DNA from: an uncultured Anaerolineae bacterium
GTDB taxonomy: Bacteria; Chloroflexota; Anaerolineae; Anaerolineales; Villigracilaceae
DNA: 64,000 bases
Direction of reading: 5' to 3'
NCBI GenBank assembly: GCA_903838415.1
Contig: CAILYI010000084.1
Span: forward strand, 1 to 64,000
Shown here: positions 1 through 8,095 of the stretch, one piece after another
How the letters are laid out: each line of letters starts with the position of its first letter
Numbering within the stretch: position 1 is the stretch's first letter
Made by a program: the position numbers and the translations under genes
The notes under the pieces: model-generated
Told to the model about the DNA's origin: nothing
Database searches by the model: none
What the model saw: the letters and a program-made list of their open reading frames with translations, nothing else

Positions 1-73
1 AATAAATAAAAAATAATTATAATTAATTTAAATACTTTAACGATAATTGAAAAACCGACAAGGATAGTTCGTT
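1..73 (+). promoter_or_regulatory. AT-rich leader of the MFS gene
   Basis: This is almost pure A/T sequence followed by an AAGGA ribosome-binding site about 8 bases before the ATG at 74. It stands out from the G+C-rich coding DNA and presumably holds the promoter, but no convincing -35/-10 pair can be fixed because the window starts here. Confidence 0.4.
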
Positions 74-1384
74 ATGGATCTCTTTACCGTTTCCGCCCAG
101 GAATTTCAATCTCACTGGAAATCAAAATTCTTTACCATTTTTACCGGCCAGGCGTTTTCGTTGTTTGGTTCGTCACTTGTGCAGTTTGCGCTGATCTGGT
201 ATCTGACCCGTCAAACCGGTTCCGCCACCATGTTGGCGATGGCCACCCTGGTGGCGATGCTGCCGCAGATCGTGCTGGGGCCATTCGTTGGCGCCCTGGT
301 CGATCGTTGGAATCGGCGTTTCGTAATGGTCGTGGCCGATGGAGCGATTGCCGCGTCCACCCTGGTTTTGGCGGCGCTTTTTTACTTTGGCGTGGTACAG
401 GTCTGGCACATTTACGTTATTCTGTTCCTGCGTTCGCTGGGCGGCGCCTTCCATTGGCCCGCCATGCAGGCTTCCACGTCGCTGATGGTTCCCAAAGAGC
501 AGCTCTCGCGCGTGGCCGGGCTGCAGCAAACCTTGCAGGGATTGGTCGGCATCGTTGCTCCGCCCACCGGGGCCGTCCTGATCGGTCTGCTGCCGACTCA
601 GAGCGTCTTGATGATCGATGTCGTCACGGCGCTGATGGCGATCCTGCCGCTGCTCTTTATCTCCATTCCCCAGCCGGTGCGCCAACAAACCGAAACCGGC
701 GACCATGCCACATCCTACTGGCAGGATGTGCGTGAAGGTTTTGCCTACGTGCTGGCCTGGCCCGGGCTGATGGCAATTCTATTCCTGGCGGTGCTGATCA
801 ATTTTCTGCTGACCCCAGCGGGTTCGCTGATGCCCTTGCTGGTGACCAAATACTTTGGTTTGGGCGCCATAGAATTCGGCCTGACCGATTCCCTGTTCGG
901 GATCGGCATGATCATCGGCGGCCTTTTGCTCAGTATCTGGGGCGGATTTAAACGGCGGGTCTTCACGGCTATGTTGGGCATCATTGGTTTGGGAGTGGGA
1001 GTCCTGGCGGTTGGCTTTGCGCCTGCCAATATGTTCTGGCTGGCTCTGGTCGGAATGGCCGTGATGGGTTTCATGAACCCGATGACGAATGGCCCCCTGC
1101 ACGCCATCATCCAGACCTCCGTCAAGCCGGAAATGCAGGGACGGGTCATGTCCCTGATTTCCAGCGCCGCAACCGCCATGACGCCGCTTTCCCTGGCAGT
1201 CGCCGGGCCAGTTTCAGATCTGGTTGGCATCCGGACCTGGTACGTTTTCGGCGGCTTGTTTTGCCTGCTGGTGGGCGCTGGCGCGCTTTTCATCCCGGCG
1301 ATCATGAACATCGAATCCAACCAAAATGGACCAACAACCGGGTCGCCTGCCAGCGCGGTCATAAATGCATCCGTCATTGACTGA
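74..1384 (+). CDS. MFS transporter (MFS_3 / macrolide-enterobactin exporter type)
   Basis: This is a 436-residue integral membrane protein with roughly twelve hydrophobic segments. It starts with a short soluble N-terminus (residues 1-22). The family signature between helices 2 and 3 is visible (GALVDRWNRR, about residue 74), and an equivalent loop follows helix 8. The sequence resembles the MFS_3 branch, which includes enterobactin exporter EntS and macrolide efflux MefA-type proteins, so proton-coupled export of a small molecule is likely. The substrate cannot be told from sequence. It starts at an ATG with an AAGGA site and is followed after 47 bases by a glycosyltransferase on the same strand, which is the only context clue. 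It is not enough to call it an antibiotic resistance gene. Confidence 0.85.
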   Translation: MDLFTVSAQEFQSHWKSKFFTIFTGQAFSLFGSSLVQFALIWYLTRQTGSATMLAMATLVAMLPQIVLGPFVGALVDRWNRRFVMVVADGAIAASTLVLAALFYFGVVQVWHIYVILFLRSLGGAFHWPAMQASTSLMVPKEQLSRVAGLQQTLQGLVGIVAPPTGAVLIGLLPTQSVLMIDVVTALMAILPLLFISIPQPVRQQTETGDHATSYWQDVREGFAYVLAWPGLMAILFLAVLINFLLTPAGSLMPLLVTKYFGLGAIEFGLTDSLFGIGMIIGGLLLSIWGGFKRRVFTAMLGIIGLGVGVLAVGFAPANMFWLALVGMAVMGFMNPMTNGPLHAIIQTSVKPEMQGRVMSLISSAATAMTPLSLAVAGPVSDLVGIRTWYVFGGLFCLLVGAGALFIPAIMNIESNQNGPTTGSPASAVINASVID

Positions 1385-1431
1385 CCTGTTTTTAAATTGC
1401 CCGATCGATTTCGGTATGGTATATTGACGGC

Positions 1432-2589
1432 ATGCGACTCTTATTCGTGGCCGATGGCCGCTCCCCAACTGCCCTGAGCTGGATGCAATACTTCGTGGAT
1501 CGCGGCGATGAAGTTCACCTCGCCTCCACGTTTGCCTGCCAGCCAAACCTGAAATTAAGTAGCCTGGAAATTGTGCCGGTCGCTTTTTCGGGGATGAAAT
1601 CCGCCTCGACGGCTTCATCCAAACCCCGCAGCGGAATCTGGGGCGCTTCGACCCTGATCCTGCGTACCGTTATGAGACAGTGGCTCGGCCCGGTGACCAT
1701 TTCCCGCTCCGCTCAGCGCCTGCGTGGACTGATCGAACGCATCCAGCCGGACCTGGTGCATGCCATGCGCATCCCCTATGAAGGCATGCTGGCTGCTGAC
1801 GCCGCCGGACTGGCTCCGCTGTTGGTGACCATCTGGGGCAACGACCTGACCCTGCATGCGCCCTCCACTCCGTTGATGCGGCACTACACCGAATGGACTC
1901 TAAAAACTGCTGACGCCCTGCACGCCGACTGTCAGCGCGATATTCGGCTGGCGAAAAAATGGGGTTTTGCCACCAACAAAGCCAGCCTGGTCGCGCCCGG
2001 CAGCGGCGGGATTCGCACCGACATTTTCAATCCGCCCGCCGAACCAGTTGAAACGCCGCTGGTGATTAATCCGCGCGGATTTCGGGCTTACGTTCGCAAC
2101 GACACTTTTTTTCAAGCCATCCCGCTCGTTCTGAAGTTCAGACCCGATGCGCGCTTTGCCTGCGCCTCCATGGCGGGCGAACGGCAGGTGCTCGAATGGA
2201 TTGAAAAGCTGGGCATCGGCCCTTCTGTGGAACTGCTGCCCGCCCGCCCGCATGCCGAAATGGCCGAATTATTCCGCGCGGCGCAGGTGGTGGTTTCTCC
2301 CACCACGCATGACGGCACGCCCAACAGCCTGCTCGAAGCCATGGCCTGCGGCTGTTTCCCCGTCGCTGGGGACTTGGAATCGATCCGTGAGTGGATTACG
2401 CCGGGGCAAAATGGCCTGCTGGTCGATGCTAGTGACCCTGTCGCGCTGGCCGCCGCCATCCTGCGCGGATTAAACGAATCCGCCCTGCGAAGGCAGGCCG
2501 CGCAGCAAAACGCGGCGATCATCGCAGGACGGGCAGAATATTCGCGCAACATGGCGCGCGCGGCGGAATTTTACGAAAAAATTCGTTAA
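1432..2589 (+). CDS. Glycosyltransferase family 4
   Basis: This 385-residue protein has the GT-B two-domain layout. The N-terminal Rossmann half begins MRLLFVADGRSPTALSW, and the C-terminal donor half (about residues 215-385) carries the conserved acidic segment SLLEAMACGCFPVAGDLESI and the NGLLVD motif of GT4 enzymes. It would transfer a sugar from a nucleotide donor at the cytoplasmic face, for a glycolipid, exopolysaccharide or similar product. Donor and acceptor are not predictable. A TATATT element sits about 11 bases before the start codon. No other glycan genes are adjacent, so it appears as an isolated glycosyltransferase after the MFS gene. Confidence 0.85.
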   Translation: MRLLFVADGRSPTALSWMQYFVDRGDEVHLASTFACQPNLKLSSLEIVPVAFSGMKSASTASSKPRSGIWGASTLILRTVMRQWLGPVTISRSAQRLRGLIERIQPDLVHAMRIPYEGMLAADAAGLAPLLVTIWGNDLTLHAPSTPLMRHYTEWTLKTADALHADCQRDIRLAKKWGFATNKASLVAPGSGGIRTDIFNPPAEPVETPLVINPRGFRAYVRNDTFFQAIPLVLKFRPDARFACASMAGERQVLEWIEKLGIGPSVELLPARPHAEMAELFRAAQVVVSPTTHDGTPNSLLEAMACGCFPVAGDLESIREWITPGQNGLLVDASDPVALAAAILRGLNESALRRQAAQQNAAIIAGRAEYSRNMARAAEFYEKIR

Positions 2590-2598
2590 CCGGGCGCT

Positions 2599-2829
2599 TT
2601 ATTCGCTTTTTGTAGGCATGCGCGGAGCGCGCAAAGCCGCCAGCTGATCTTCCAATTGCTTGCGGCGCGCATCTGCGGCAGACTTGACTTCGTCCACAAA
2701 GCCACCGGAGCGTGAGCGCAATTCTCCGCGCAGTTTTTCGCCGGATTCAGGCGCCAGCAATAACGCAATGGTCGAGCCCGCCATCCAGCCCACAAAAATT
2801 CCAATTAAAAAGCCAAACACTCGTCGCAT
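2599..2829 (-). CDS. YtxH-like small membrane protein
   Basis: This 76-residue protein has one N-terminal transmembrane helix (FLIGIFVGWMAGSTIALLLAP) followed by ESGEKLRGEL and a basic/acidic amphipathic tail. The arrangement of a Gly-rich helix, the LLAP(E/K)SGEK(L/T)R motif and a coiled tail is the hallmark of the YtxH family, often linked to general stress responses in Firmicutes. Its exact role is unknown. The start codon is preceded on the minus strand by an AGGAGAGG-type site. It converges with the glycosyltransferase gene and diverges from panB. Confidence 0.75.
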   Translation of the reverse strand: MRRVFGFLIGIFVGWMAGSTIALLLAPESGEKLRGELRSRSGGFVDEVKSAADARRKQLEDQLAALRAPRMPTKSE

Positions 2830-3087
2830 AAGCCTCTCCTTGATTGGGGTTCTTTACTCATTATACTGCTCGTTACCTGAAAAAATACCCATCCATTCCT
2901 GAAATTATACGGGAATATTCTGTCGTAAACCTGACCGATTTTCAAACCGTTTGCGCCGAAAGATTGACGTATAATCGTTTTGCCGCACGTATCGCAAGAA
3001 CGTGACGGCGTCAAGAATTCCAAATTAGAACTTCCAGCGCAGGGGTTTTCCTGCTGGATCGGACTCTACCATTTATCGGAGGGTACC
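2830..3087. promoter_or_regulatory. Divergent intergenic region ytxH-like / panB
   Basis: These 258 bases lie between the divergent YtxH-like gene and panB. A TATAAT hexamer at 2970-2975 could be the panB -10 box, though no good -35 is visible 17 bases upstream. A strong ribosome-binding site (CGGAGGG) lies 6 bases before the ATG at 3088. The ORF track extends panB upstream to 2980, but that stretch has no family similarity. Confidence 0.4.
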
Positions 3088-3984
3088 ATGTCAACCGTTA
3101 GTGTTTTCCCTGTTGTTTCAGCCCGTAAAAAAGTGACCGTGCTCACGTTCCGCGAGAAAAAGGAACGCGGCGAACCCATCACCATGCTGACCGCTTACGA
3201 CTATCCCACCGCCCTGGCCCTGGATCAGGCTGGTGTTGATTCGATTCTCGTCGGCGATTCGCTGGGAATGGTGGTGCTTGGCTATGAAAATACTTTACCC
3301 GTCACCATGGAAGAGATGCTGCATCACAGCCGCGCCGTTTCACGCGGCGCCAAATCGGCTTTGCTGGTGGGCGACATGCCGTTCATGTCTTACCAGGTTT
3401 CGGTGGAAGAGGCCGTGCGTAATGCCGGGCGCTTTCTGCAAAATGGCGGCATGGATGCCATCAAGCTGGAAGGCGGACGCGAGCGCATCGAGGCCATTCG
3501 CTCCATCGTCAGCGCCGGAATTCCGGTGATGGGACACCTGGGATTGACCCCGCAGTCCGTTCACCAGTTGGGCGGATTCCGCGCCCAGGGCAAAACCGTC
3601 GCTGCTGCCCGCCGCCTGCTCGAAGACGCGCGGCTGCTGGAAGAAGCCGGATGCTTCAGCCTGGTGCTGGAATCCATCCCGGCGCAGCTGGCGGAATACA
3701 TTTCATTGCAGATTTCCATCCCAACGATCGGAATCGGGGCCGGAGCCGGATGCGACGGTCAGGTGCTGGTAACGCACGATCTGCTCGGATTGTTTGAGCG
3801 TTTCACGCCCAAGTTCGTCAAAAAATATGCCGATTTGCACGACGAAATGCAAAAAGCTTTCAGCGATTACATCGCCGACGTGCAAACACAGCAATTCCCG
3901 GCGGCGCAGCATACCGTCAGCATGGCCGAAGTCGAATGGCGCGAATTCCTGCAGGCGGCTGAACAGGAAATTTCCCCGTTGTGA
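3088..3984 (+). CDS. panB: 3-methyl-2-oxobutanoate hydroxymethyltransferase
   Basis: PanB transfers a hydroxymethyl group from 5,10-methylene-THF to 2-oxoisovalerate, giving ketopantoate, the first committed step of pantothenate and CoA synthesis in the cytoplasm. The 298-residue product has the family hallmarks: MLTAYDYPTALALDQAGVD, the metal-site region LVGDSLGMVVLGYENTLPVT, DAIKLEGG, GHLGLTPQS and IPTIGIGAGAGCDGQVLV. I chose the ATG at 3088 because it follows GGAGGG and matches the usual family length. The ORF start at 2980 would add 36 unrelated residues. It overlaps the downstream panE reading frame region and is clearly co-transcribed with it. Confidence 0.95.
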   Translation: MSTVSVFPVVSARKKVTVLTFREKKERGEPITMLTAYDYPTALALDQAGVDSILVGDSLGMVVLGYENTLPVTMEEMLHHSRAVSRGAKSALLVGDMPFMSYQVSVEEAVRNAGRFLQNGGMDAIKLEGGRERIEAIRSIVSAGIPVMGHLGLTPQSVHQLGGFRAQGKTVAAARRLLEDARLLEEAGCFSLVLESIPAQLAEYISLQISIPTIGIGAGAGCDGQVLVTHDLLGLFERFTPKFVKKYADLHDEMQKAFSDYIADVQTQQFPAAQHTVSMAEVEWREFLQAAEQEISPL

Positions 3985-3995
3985 GCAGGCCCAGC

Positions 3996-4898
3996 ATGCA
4001 GAATATCCTCATCGTCGGGACGGGCGCGCTTGGCACGCTGTTCGCCGCGCGTTTGGCGGCCGCCGGGGCAAACGTCACTTTGTTGGGAACGTGGAAAAAC
4101 GCGCTTGAAACGCTCAATACTGATGGCGTGGGCATAATCTGGGCGGATGGCACGCGCGCGCAGTATCCGGTGCGGGCCACGGATGACCCCTCCGCGTGTG
4201 GACAGGTTGATCTGGCGCTGGTGCTTGTCAAGGCCTGGCAAACGGAACGGGCGGCGCGTCAGCTTGAAAAATGCCTGGATCTGAATGGATTGGCCGTCAC
4301 CTTGCAGAATGGCCTGGGAAACCGGGAAATCCTGGCGGCGCGGCTGGGTGCGTGGCGCGTGGCGCTGGGGGTGACCACCAGCGGGGCGACTCTGCTGGGG
4401 CCCGGGTTGGCAAGAGTCGGTGGGGAAGGGTTGATCTCGCTCGAAGCGCATACCCGCAGCAGCGAGGTTGGCGGCCTGTTACGCGGCGCCGGATTCCAGG
4501 TGGAGCTTGTCCCGGATGCCAATACTTTCGTCTGGAGCAAGCTGGTGGTCAACGCGGCCATCAACCCCTTGACGGCGCTTTTGCGCATCCCCAACGGCGT
4601 TCTGCTCGAACGGCCAGCGGCGCGGCTGCTGATGGCGGCGCTGGCACGCGAGACGGCGGATGTGGCCTCGGCGCTGGCCGTTCGCCTGCCGTTTGATGAC
4701 CCGGTGGCGCTGGTCGAAAGCGTGGCGCGCAGCACGGCGACCAACCGCTCGTCGATGTTTCAAGATGTGGAGCGCGGCGCCTCGACCGAAATTGATGCGA
4801 TTTGCGGGGCGGTGGTGCGCGCCGGGGAGGCGTGCGGCGTGCCCACGCCGGTTAATTGGTCGATGTGGCAGTTGATGAATGCCCTGCCTGCGAGTTGA
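3996..4898 (+). CDS. panE: 2-dehydropantoate 2-reductase (ketopantoate reductase)
   Basis: PanE reduces ketopantoate to pantoate with NADPH, the step directly after PanB. The 300-residue protein opens with the Rossmann motif ILIVGTGALGTLFAARLA and carries LVLVKAWQT, VTLQNGLGN and the C-terminal KLVVNAAINPLTALL segment, which includes the catalytic-lysine region of the family. The ORF track begins at a GTG overlapping the panB stop (3981), but the ATG at 3996 places the nucleotide-binding motif in its usual position at residues 2-14 and is preferred. The panB-panE pair forms a two-gene pantoate operon. panC and panD are not in the window. Confidence 0.92.
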   Translation: MQNILIVGTGALGTLFAARLAAAGANVTLLGTWKNALETLNTDGVGIIWADGTRAQYPVRATDDPSACGQVDLALVLVKAWQTERAARQLEKCLDLNGLAVTLQNGLGNREILAARLGAWRVALGVTTSGATLLGPGLARVGGEGLISLEAHTRSSEVGGLLRGAGFQVELVPDANTFVWSKLVVNAAINPLTALLRIPNGVLLERPAARLLMAALARETADVASALAVRLPFDDPVALVESVARSTATNRSSMFQDVERGASTEIDAICGAVVRAGEACGVPTPVNWSMWQLMNALPAS

Positions 4899-4990
4899 CG
4901 AATGACAGCGGTTTTTGTGCTTTTCGGGGGCGGTAATCGGATGAAATTCATGGTAATATCTTGAAGGAATTTTCCCTTCGGAGGTTTTTG

Positions 4991-5914
4991 ATGCATAAAT
5001 GGTTTGCTATTTTCGCGTTGTTGGCGATCATGTTGTTGCCGGCCCGGGCCAATGCCCAGAGTGCTGTCAGTCTTGACCAGGTGGATATTGCCGTTTGGCC
5101 TGAATATGACACCGCTGATGTGCTGGTGATTTACAAAATCGCGCTTTCGCCCCAGACACCTTTGCCCGCTGAAATCACGCTGCGTCTGCCTGCCAGCGTC
5201 CAAAAGACCGCCGTGGTGGCGGTGGGCACCAGCGCGGAGGCTGTTTCGGATAAGGATGTCGTTTCGAGCGTGGTGCCTGGCGCCGATTTCACCCGTGTGA
5301 CCATCAAAGCCAATGGTCAATTTATCCAGGTGGAATATTATGATTCGAATCTGACGAAGACCGGTAACGAACGTCAATATGCCTTCGATTGGCTCGGGGA
5401 TTTTGCGGTAAAGCAATTCCGTTTTGGGCTGCGTGAACCGTTGAAATCGAGCAATGTCAAGGTCGATCCGGCTCTCCCGGCTGCGGGGACGGATACTGAG
5501 GGTTTTCGTTTTGGTGAATTTACCCAGGCTGATGTCAAAGAAGGGCAGAAACTGAGTTTCGCCATAAGCTATCAGCGCGACACCGATTCTCCCAGCACAT
5601 CTTTCCTGCAAGTGCAGTCGAGCACACCGCTTACTCAGCCTGTTCCCGGCCAATCCACGTGGACGACAACTTATCTGCCCTGGGCCTTGGGCGGATTGGG
5701 TTTGATTTTATTGCTGATTGCGGGTGGAGTTTATCTGGCGTCTGGCAAGGCCAATCGCGCTTCGGCGAAATCTCGCAAGCGACATGTGGCGCGCAGCGAA
5801 GAAGATGACGGCGACAATGGACCGATACATTGTTCGCAATGTGGCAAGCGCGCCCAGCCCGGCGACCGTTTCTGTCGCGTTTGTGGCGCGCGTATTCGAC
5901 GGAGTGATGCGTAG
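4991..5914 (+). CDS. Secreted-domain membrane protein with C-terminal zinc ribbon
   Basis: I do not recognise a named family. The start at 4991 follows GGAGG and gives a 307-residue protein with a clean signal peptide (MHKWFAIFALLAIMLLPARANAQ). A beta-rich extracytoplasmic domain covers about residues 25-215, a transmembrane helix (LPWALGGLGLILLLIAGGVYLA) follows near residues 222-245, then a basic/acidic linker and a double CxxC zinc ribbon (CSQCGK...CRVCG). The topology would put the zinc ribbon in the cytoplasm. The overall plan (extracytoplasmic beta domain, one helix, charged tail) resembles the C-terminal half of the dihaem lipoprotein in the ccm operon (23913-25859). The adjacent hairpin at 5961 ends the unit. 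Confidence 0.6.
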   Translation: MHKWFAIFALLAIMLLPARANAQSAVSLDQVDIAVWPEYDTADVLVIYKIALSPQTPLPAEITLRLPASVQKTAVVAVGTSAEAVSDKDVVSSVVPGADFTRVTIKANGQFIQVEYYDSNLTKTGNERQYAFDWLGDFAVKQFRFGLREPLKSSNVKVDPALPAAGTDTEGFRFGEFTQADVKEGQKLSFAISYQRDTDSPSTSFLQVQSSTPLTQPVPGQSTWTTTYLPWALGGLGLILLLIAGGVYLASGKANRASAKSRKRHVARSEEDDGDNGPIHCSQCGKRAQPGDRFCRVCGARIRRSDA

Positions 5915-5960
5915 CTTTCGGTTTTAGCGCGAAGAGCTGGTTGACATCGTTTCAAAATAA

Positions 5961-5989
5961 AAAGGGACGCCCAACCGGGCGTCCCCTTT
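5961..5989. terminator. Bidirectional intrinsic terminator
   Basis: A perfect stem (AAGGGACGCCC / GGGCGTCCCCTT-type) with an AACC loop is flanked by A- and T-rich runs on both sides. It separates the plus-strand zinc-ribbon gene from the end of the minus-strand cytochrome cluster and can serve both converging units. Confidence 0.9.
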
Positions 5990-6008
5990 GTTATCTTTTA
6001 CAGCAACG

Positions 6009-7997
6009 TTATTTTTCCACTGCGCCCGCATCGATCCATTGCGTGAAGAGCGCCAGTTCATCGACGGTCAGGTTCATGGCATGAGCCTTGCTCTGAACCT
6101 CAATCAGCTTGCTATCGGCTGATTTTCCGGCGACGATCACCGGGCCATCCGCGCTGCCTTTCATCAAGTTAGCATAGCTGGTCAAATCCAGGCCTTTGGG
6201 GGCGGCGGCGTCTTTATGGCACATGGTGCATTTGGTGGTCAACATGGCAGCGATGGCGGCATCGTAGGTGGGGGCACTGCTGCTGGATGAAGCCGCTGGA
6301 GCAGGTGCGCCCGCGTCGATCCACTGCTTCACCAGGGCCAATTCATCCGTTGTCAGGTTGGCAAAATGCTGGGTGGTTTGCTTGGTAATCAGCATGCTGT
6401 TGGCTGAATCGTTCGGCGTGACGACGGAACCATCTTTGCCGCCCTTCATCAGGCTTTCATAACTGCTGAGATCGAGTCCGCCGGTGAGCGCCGTGGCGTT
6501 ATGGCAGGCAGCGCACTTGGCAAACAGCGGTTCGATGTTTGCTTTATAGTCTGGGGCTGTGCCGGAGGCTGGCGTGGGGGCTGGGATGGGCGTGGGAGCC
6601 GGAGTCGGCAGTTGGGCCTGGATGACTTCGCGGAGTTTCGGTGCATCGAATCCGGCGTAGGTGAAGGTGGATCCATGGCAGGCGCTGTTGGAGCAGAACG
6701 AGGTGTTGGTGGTCGATCCGGCATCGGCAGTATTGTGGCAGGCCGAGCAGCTTTGATCAAAGACCTTGTTGTGCATGCTGATCCAGTTCGGATTGTGGTG
6801 CGAATCCGGTTCAGGTCCGCGGCTGAGTTCGATTTTGGCGACAAAGTCGGCTTTGCTGGCGACCACCGGGATGGAATGACACAGGTTGCATTCCAGGCGG
6901 ATGGCTTGCTGATTGGCATCGAGGTGTTTTCCGTCATGACAGCGGAAGCAGCCAGGGCTTTGGAAGTGTCCAATGTTATTCGGGTGAGTGTCCCAGTTGA
7001 TTTTTTGATCGATGAAAACCGAATCGGCGTAGATCGACTGCAATTTTACAACCGCTGCTGTAACTTTATCCTGATTGGCTGCATAGAAATCTGGATAAGT
7101 GGTTTTGTAAAAATTATCCAGCGCAGTAATTCCGGCCTGGGCATCCGCCTGGGTGGCATAATTTCCGCGCAGGGTCTCAACGCTCTGTTTTCGAATTTCC
7201 GGGATGGTGGATGAGATTATTCCAAGCGATAAGGCTTGATCCACAGAGTCTTCGGGGGCGTAAATGCGGTGCGTGATGCGGTTGTGGCAGGTCATGCAGT
7301 CCATTTGCTTGAGTTTGCTCGGGTCAATCTGGGCTGGATCCACGCCCGCCTGAACATCCACATAGTCAACGGTGCTGCCATCATCCTTGACCACGCGCAC
7401 AAAGGGGATTGTCTGGTCAAGTTCATCAGTGGAGTAGTAAGAGACCTTGTTCATGATGTGCCAGTGAATTCCAAGTCCCTGGCCTTCGCGCTTGGCGCCG
7501 CCACCTGTTTTTAGCACCAGGTAGGTGTAATAGGGGGTATTTTCGGCATCATCCTTGAAATGGGTGATGAGACGCAGGCTGTCATCCGAAAACTTTTCTG
7601 GCGTATGGCACTGTTCGCAGATTTCGCGTGCCGGGCGCATGCTTTCAGCCATGATCGGGTATTCGTAGGTGGTAAAAGTCATGGCCACCAGATGCTTCAA
7701 GTCTCCAGCTTTTCGGAAAAGCTGATTGCCAATAAACTCGCGTCCAATGTGGCATTCCACACAGGCCACGCGGGCATGCGGCGAAGCCTCATAAGCCGCA
7801 TATTCCGGAGGCATGGTGTGACAACTCGTCCCGCAGAATGGGGATGAGTTGGTATAGGCCCAGCCATAGGCGCCTCCCACCAAAACCAAGGCGGATAATA
7901 ACCCAAGCACAGCATATGGCAAAATCAATAAACTGCGCGGAGAACCGGGTGGGGGGAAGAAAAATTTACGTAGAGATGTTCGTAATTGCTTTAGCAT
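6009..7997 (-). CDS. Decahaem NapC/NirT-like membrane cytochrome c with two C-terminal class I-like domains
   Basis: This 662-residue protein is anchored by one N-terminal helix (about residues 22-45) followed at once by a NapC/NrfH-like segment with a CX3CH site (CGTSCHTMPP) and CVECHIG. Further sites are CEQCH, CMTCH, CFRCH, CNLCH, CSACH and an unusual CX4CH (CSNSACH). After a Pro/Thr/Ala linker come two repeats of a small domain (CAACHN and CTMCHK), each ending TDELAL..QWIDAGA. That makes ten potential haem sites. NapC/NirT proteins take electrons from menaquinol and pass them to periplasmic partners. It is the last gene of the respiratory cluster, 98 bases after the subunit IV fusion with a hairpin between. 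The start at 7997 has AGGACA upstream; the ORF track start adds 23 residues without support. Confidence 0.82.
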   Translation of the reverse strand: MLKQLRTSLRKFFFPPPGSPRSLLILPYAVLGLLSALVLVGGAYGWAYTNSSPFCGTSCHTMPPEYAAYEASPHARVACVECHIGREFIGNQLFRKAGDLKHLVAMTFTTYEYPIMAESMRPAREICEQCHTPEKFSDDSLRLITHFKDDAENTPYYTYLVLKTGGGAKREGQGLGIHWHIMNKVSYYSTDELDQTIPFVRVVKDDGSTVDYVDVQAGVDPAQIDPSKLKQMDCMTCHNRITHRIYAPEDSVDQALSLGIISSTIPEIRKQSVETLRGNYATQADAQAGITALDNFYKTTYPDFYAANQDKVTAAVVKLQSIYADSVFIDQKINWDTHPNNIGHFQSPGCFRCHDGKHLDANQQAIRLECNLCHSIPVVASKADFVAKIELSRGPEPDSHHNPNWISMHNKVFDQSCSACHNTADAGSTTNTSFCSNSACHGSTFTYAGFDAPKLREVIQAQLPTPAPTPIPAPTPASGTAPDYKANIEPLFAKCAACHNATALTGGLDLSSYESLMKGGKDGSVVTPNDSANSMLITKQTTQHFANLTTDELALVKQWIDAGAPAPAASSSSSAPTYDAAIAAMLTTKCTMCHKDAAAPKGLDLTSYANLMKGSADGPVIVAGKSADSKLIEVQSKAHAMNLTVDELALFTQWIDAGAVEK

Positions 7998-8021
7998 AAC
8001 CGTTTGTCCTGTTGTGGAATT

Positions 8022-8071
8022 GGTTATTGGGACGGAATCTTTCCTTTTGGTCTGATCCCGTCCCAATAACC
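8022..8071 (-). promoter_or_regulatory. Intercistronic hairpin before the decahaem cytochrome gene
   Basis: A perfect 14-bp inverted repeat (arms 8022-8035 and 8058-8071, GGTTATTGGGACGG and its complement) encloses a 22-base loop. It lies between the subunit IV fusion stop and the decahaem cytochrome start. It has no U-tract on the minus strand, so partial termination, RNA processing or transcript stabilisation are all possible. Confidence 0.6.
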
Positions 8072-8095
8072 CTTCAGTTCTGGTACGGATGGCTT

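Noticed and set aside
4760-5653. 297-residue minus-strand ORF antisense to panE and the zinc-ribbon gene
   Set aside because: Composition and lack of any motif show it is a shadow of two well-supported plus-strand genes.
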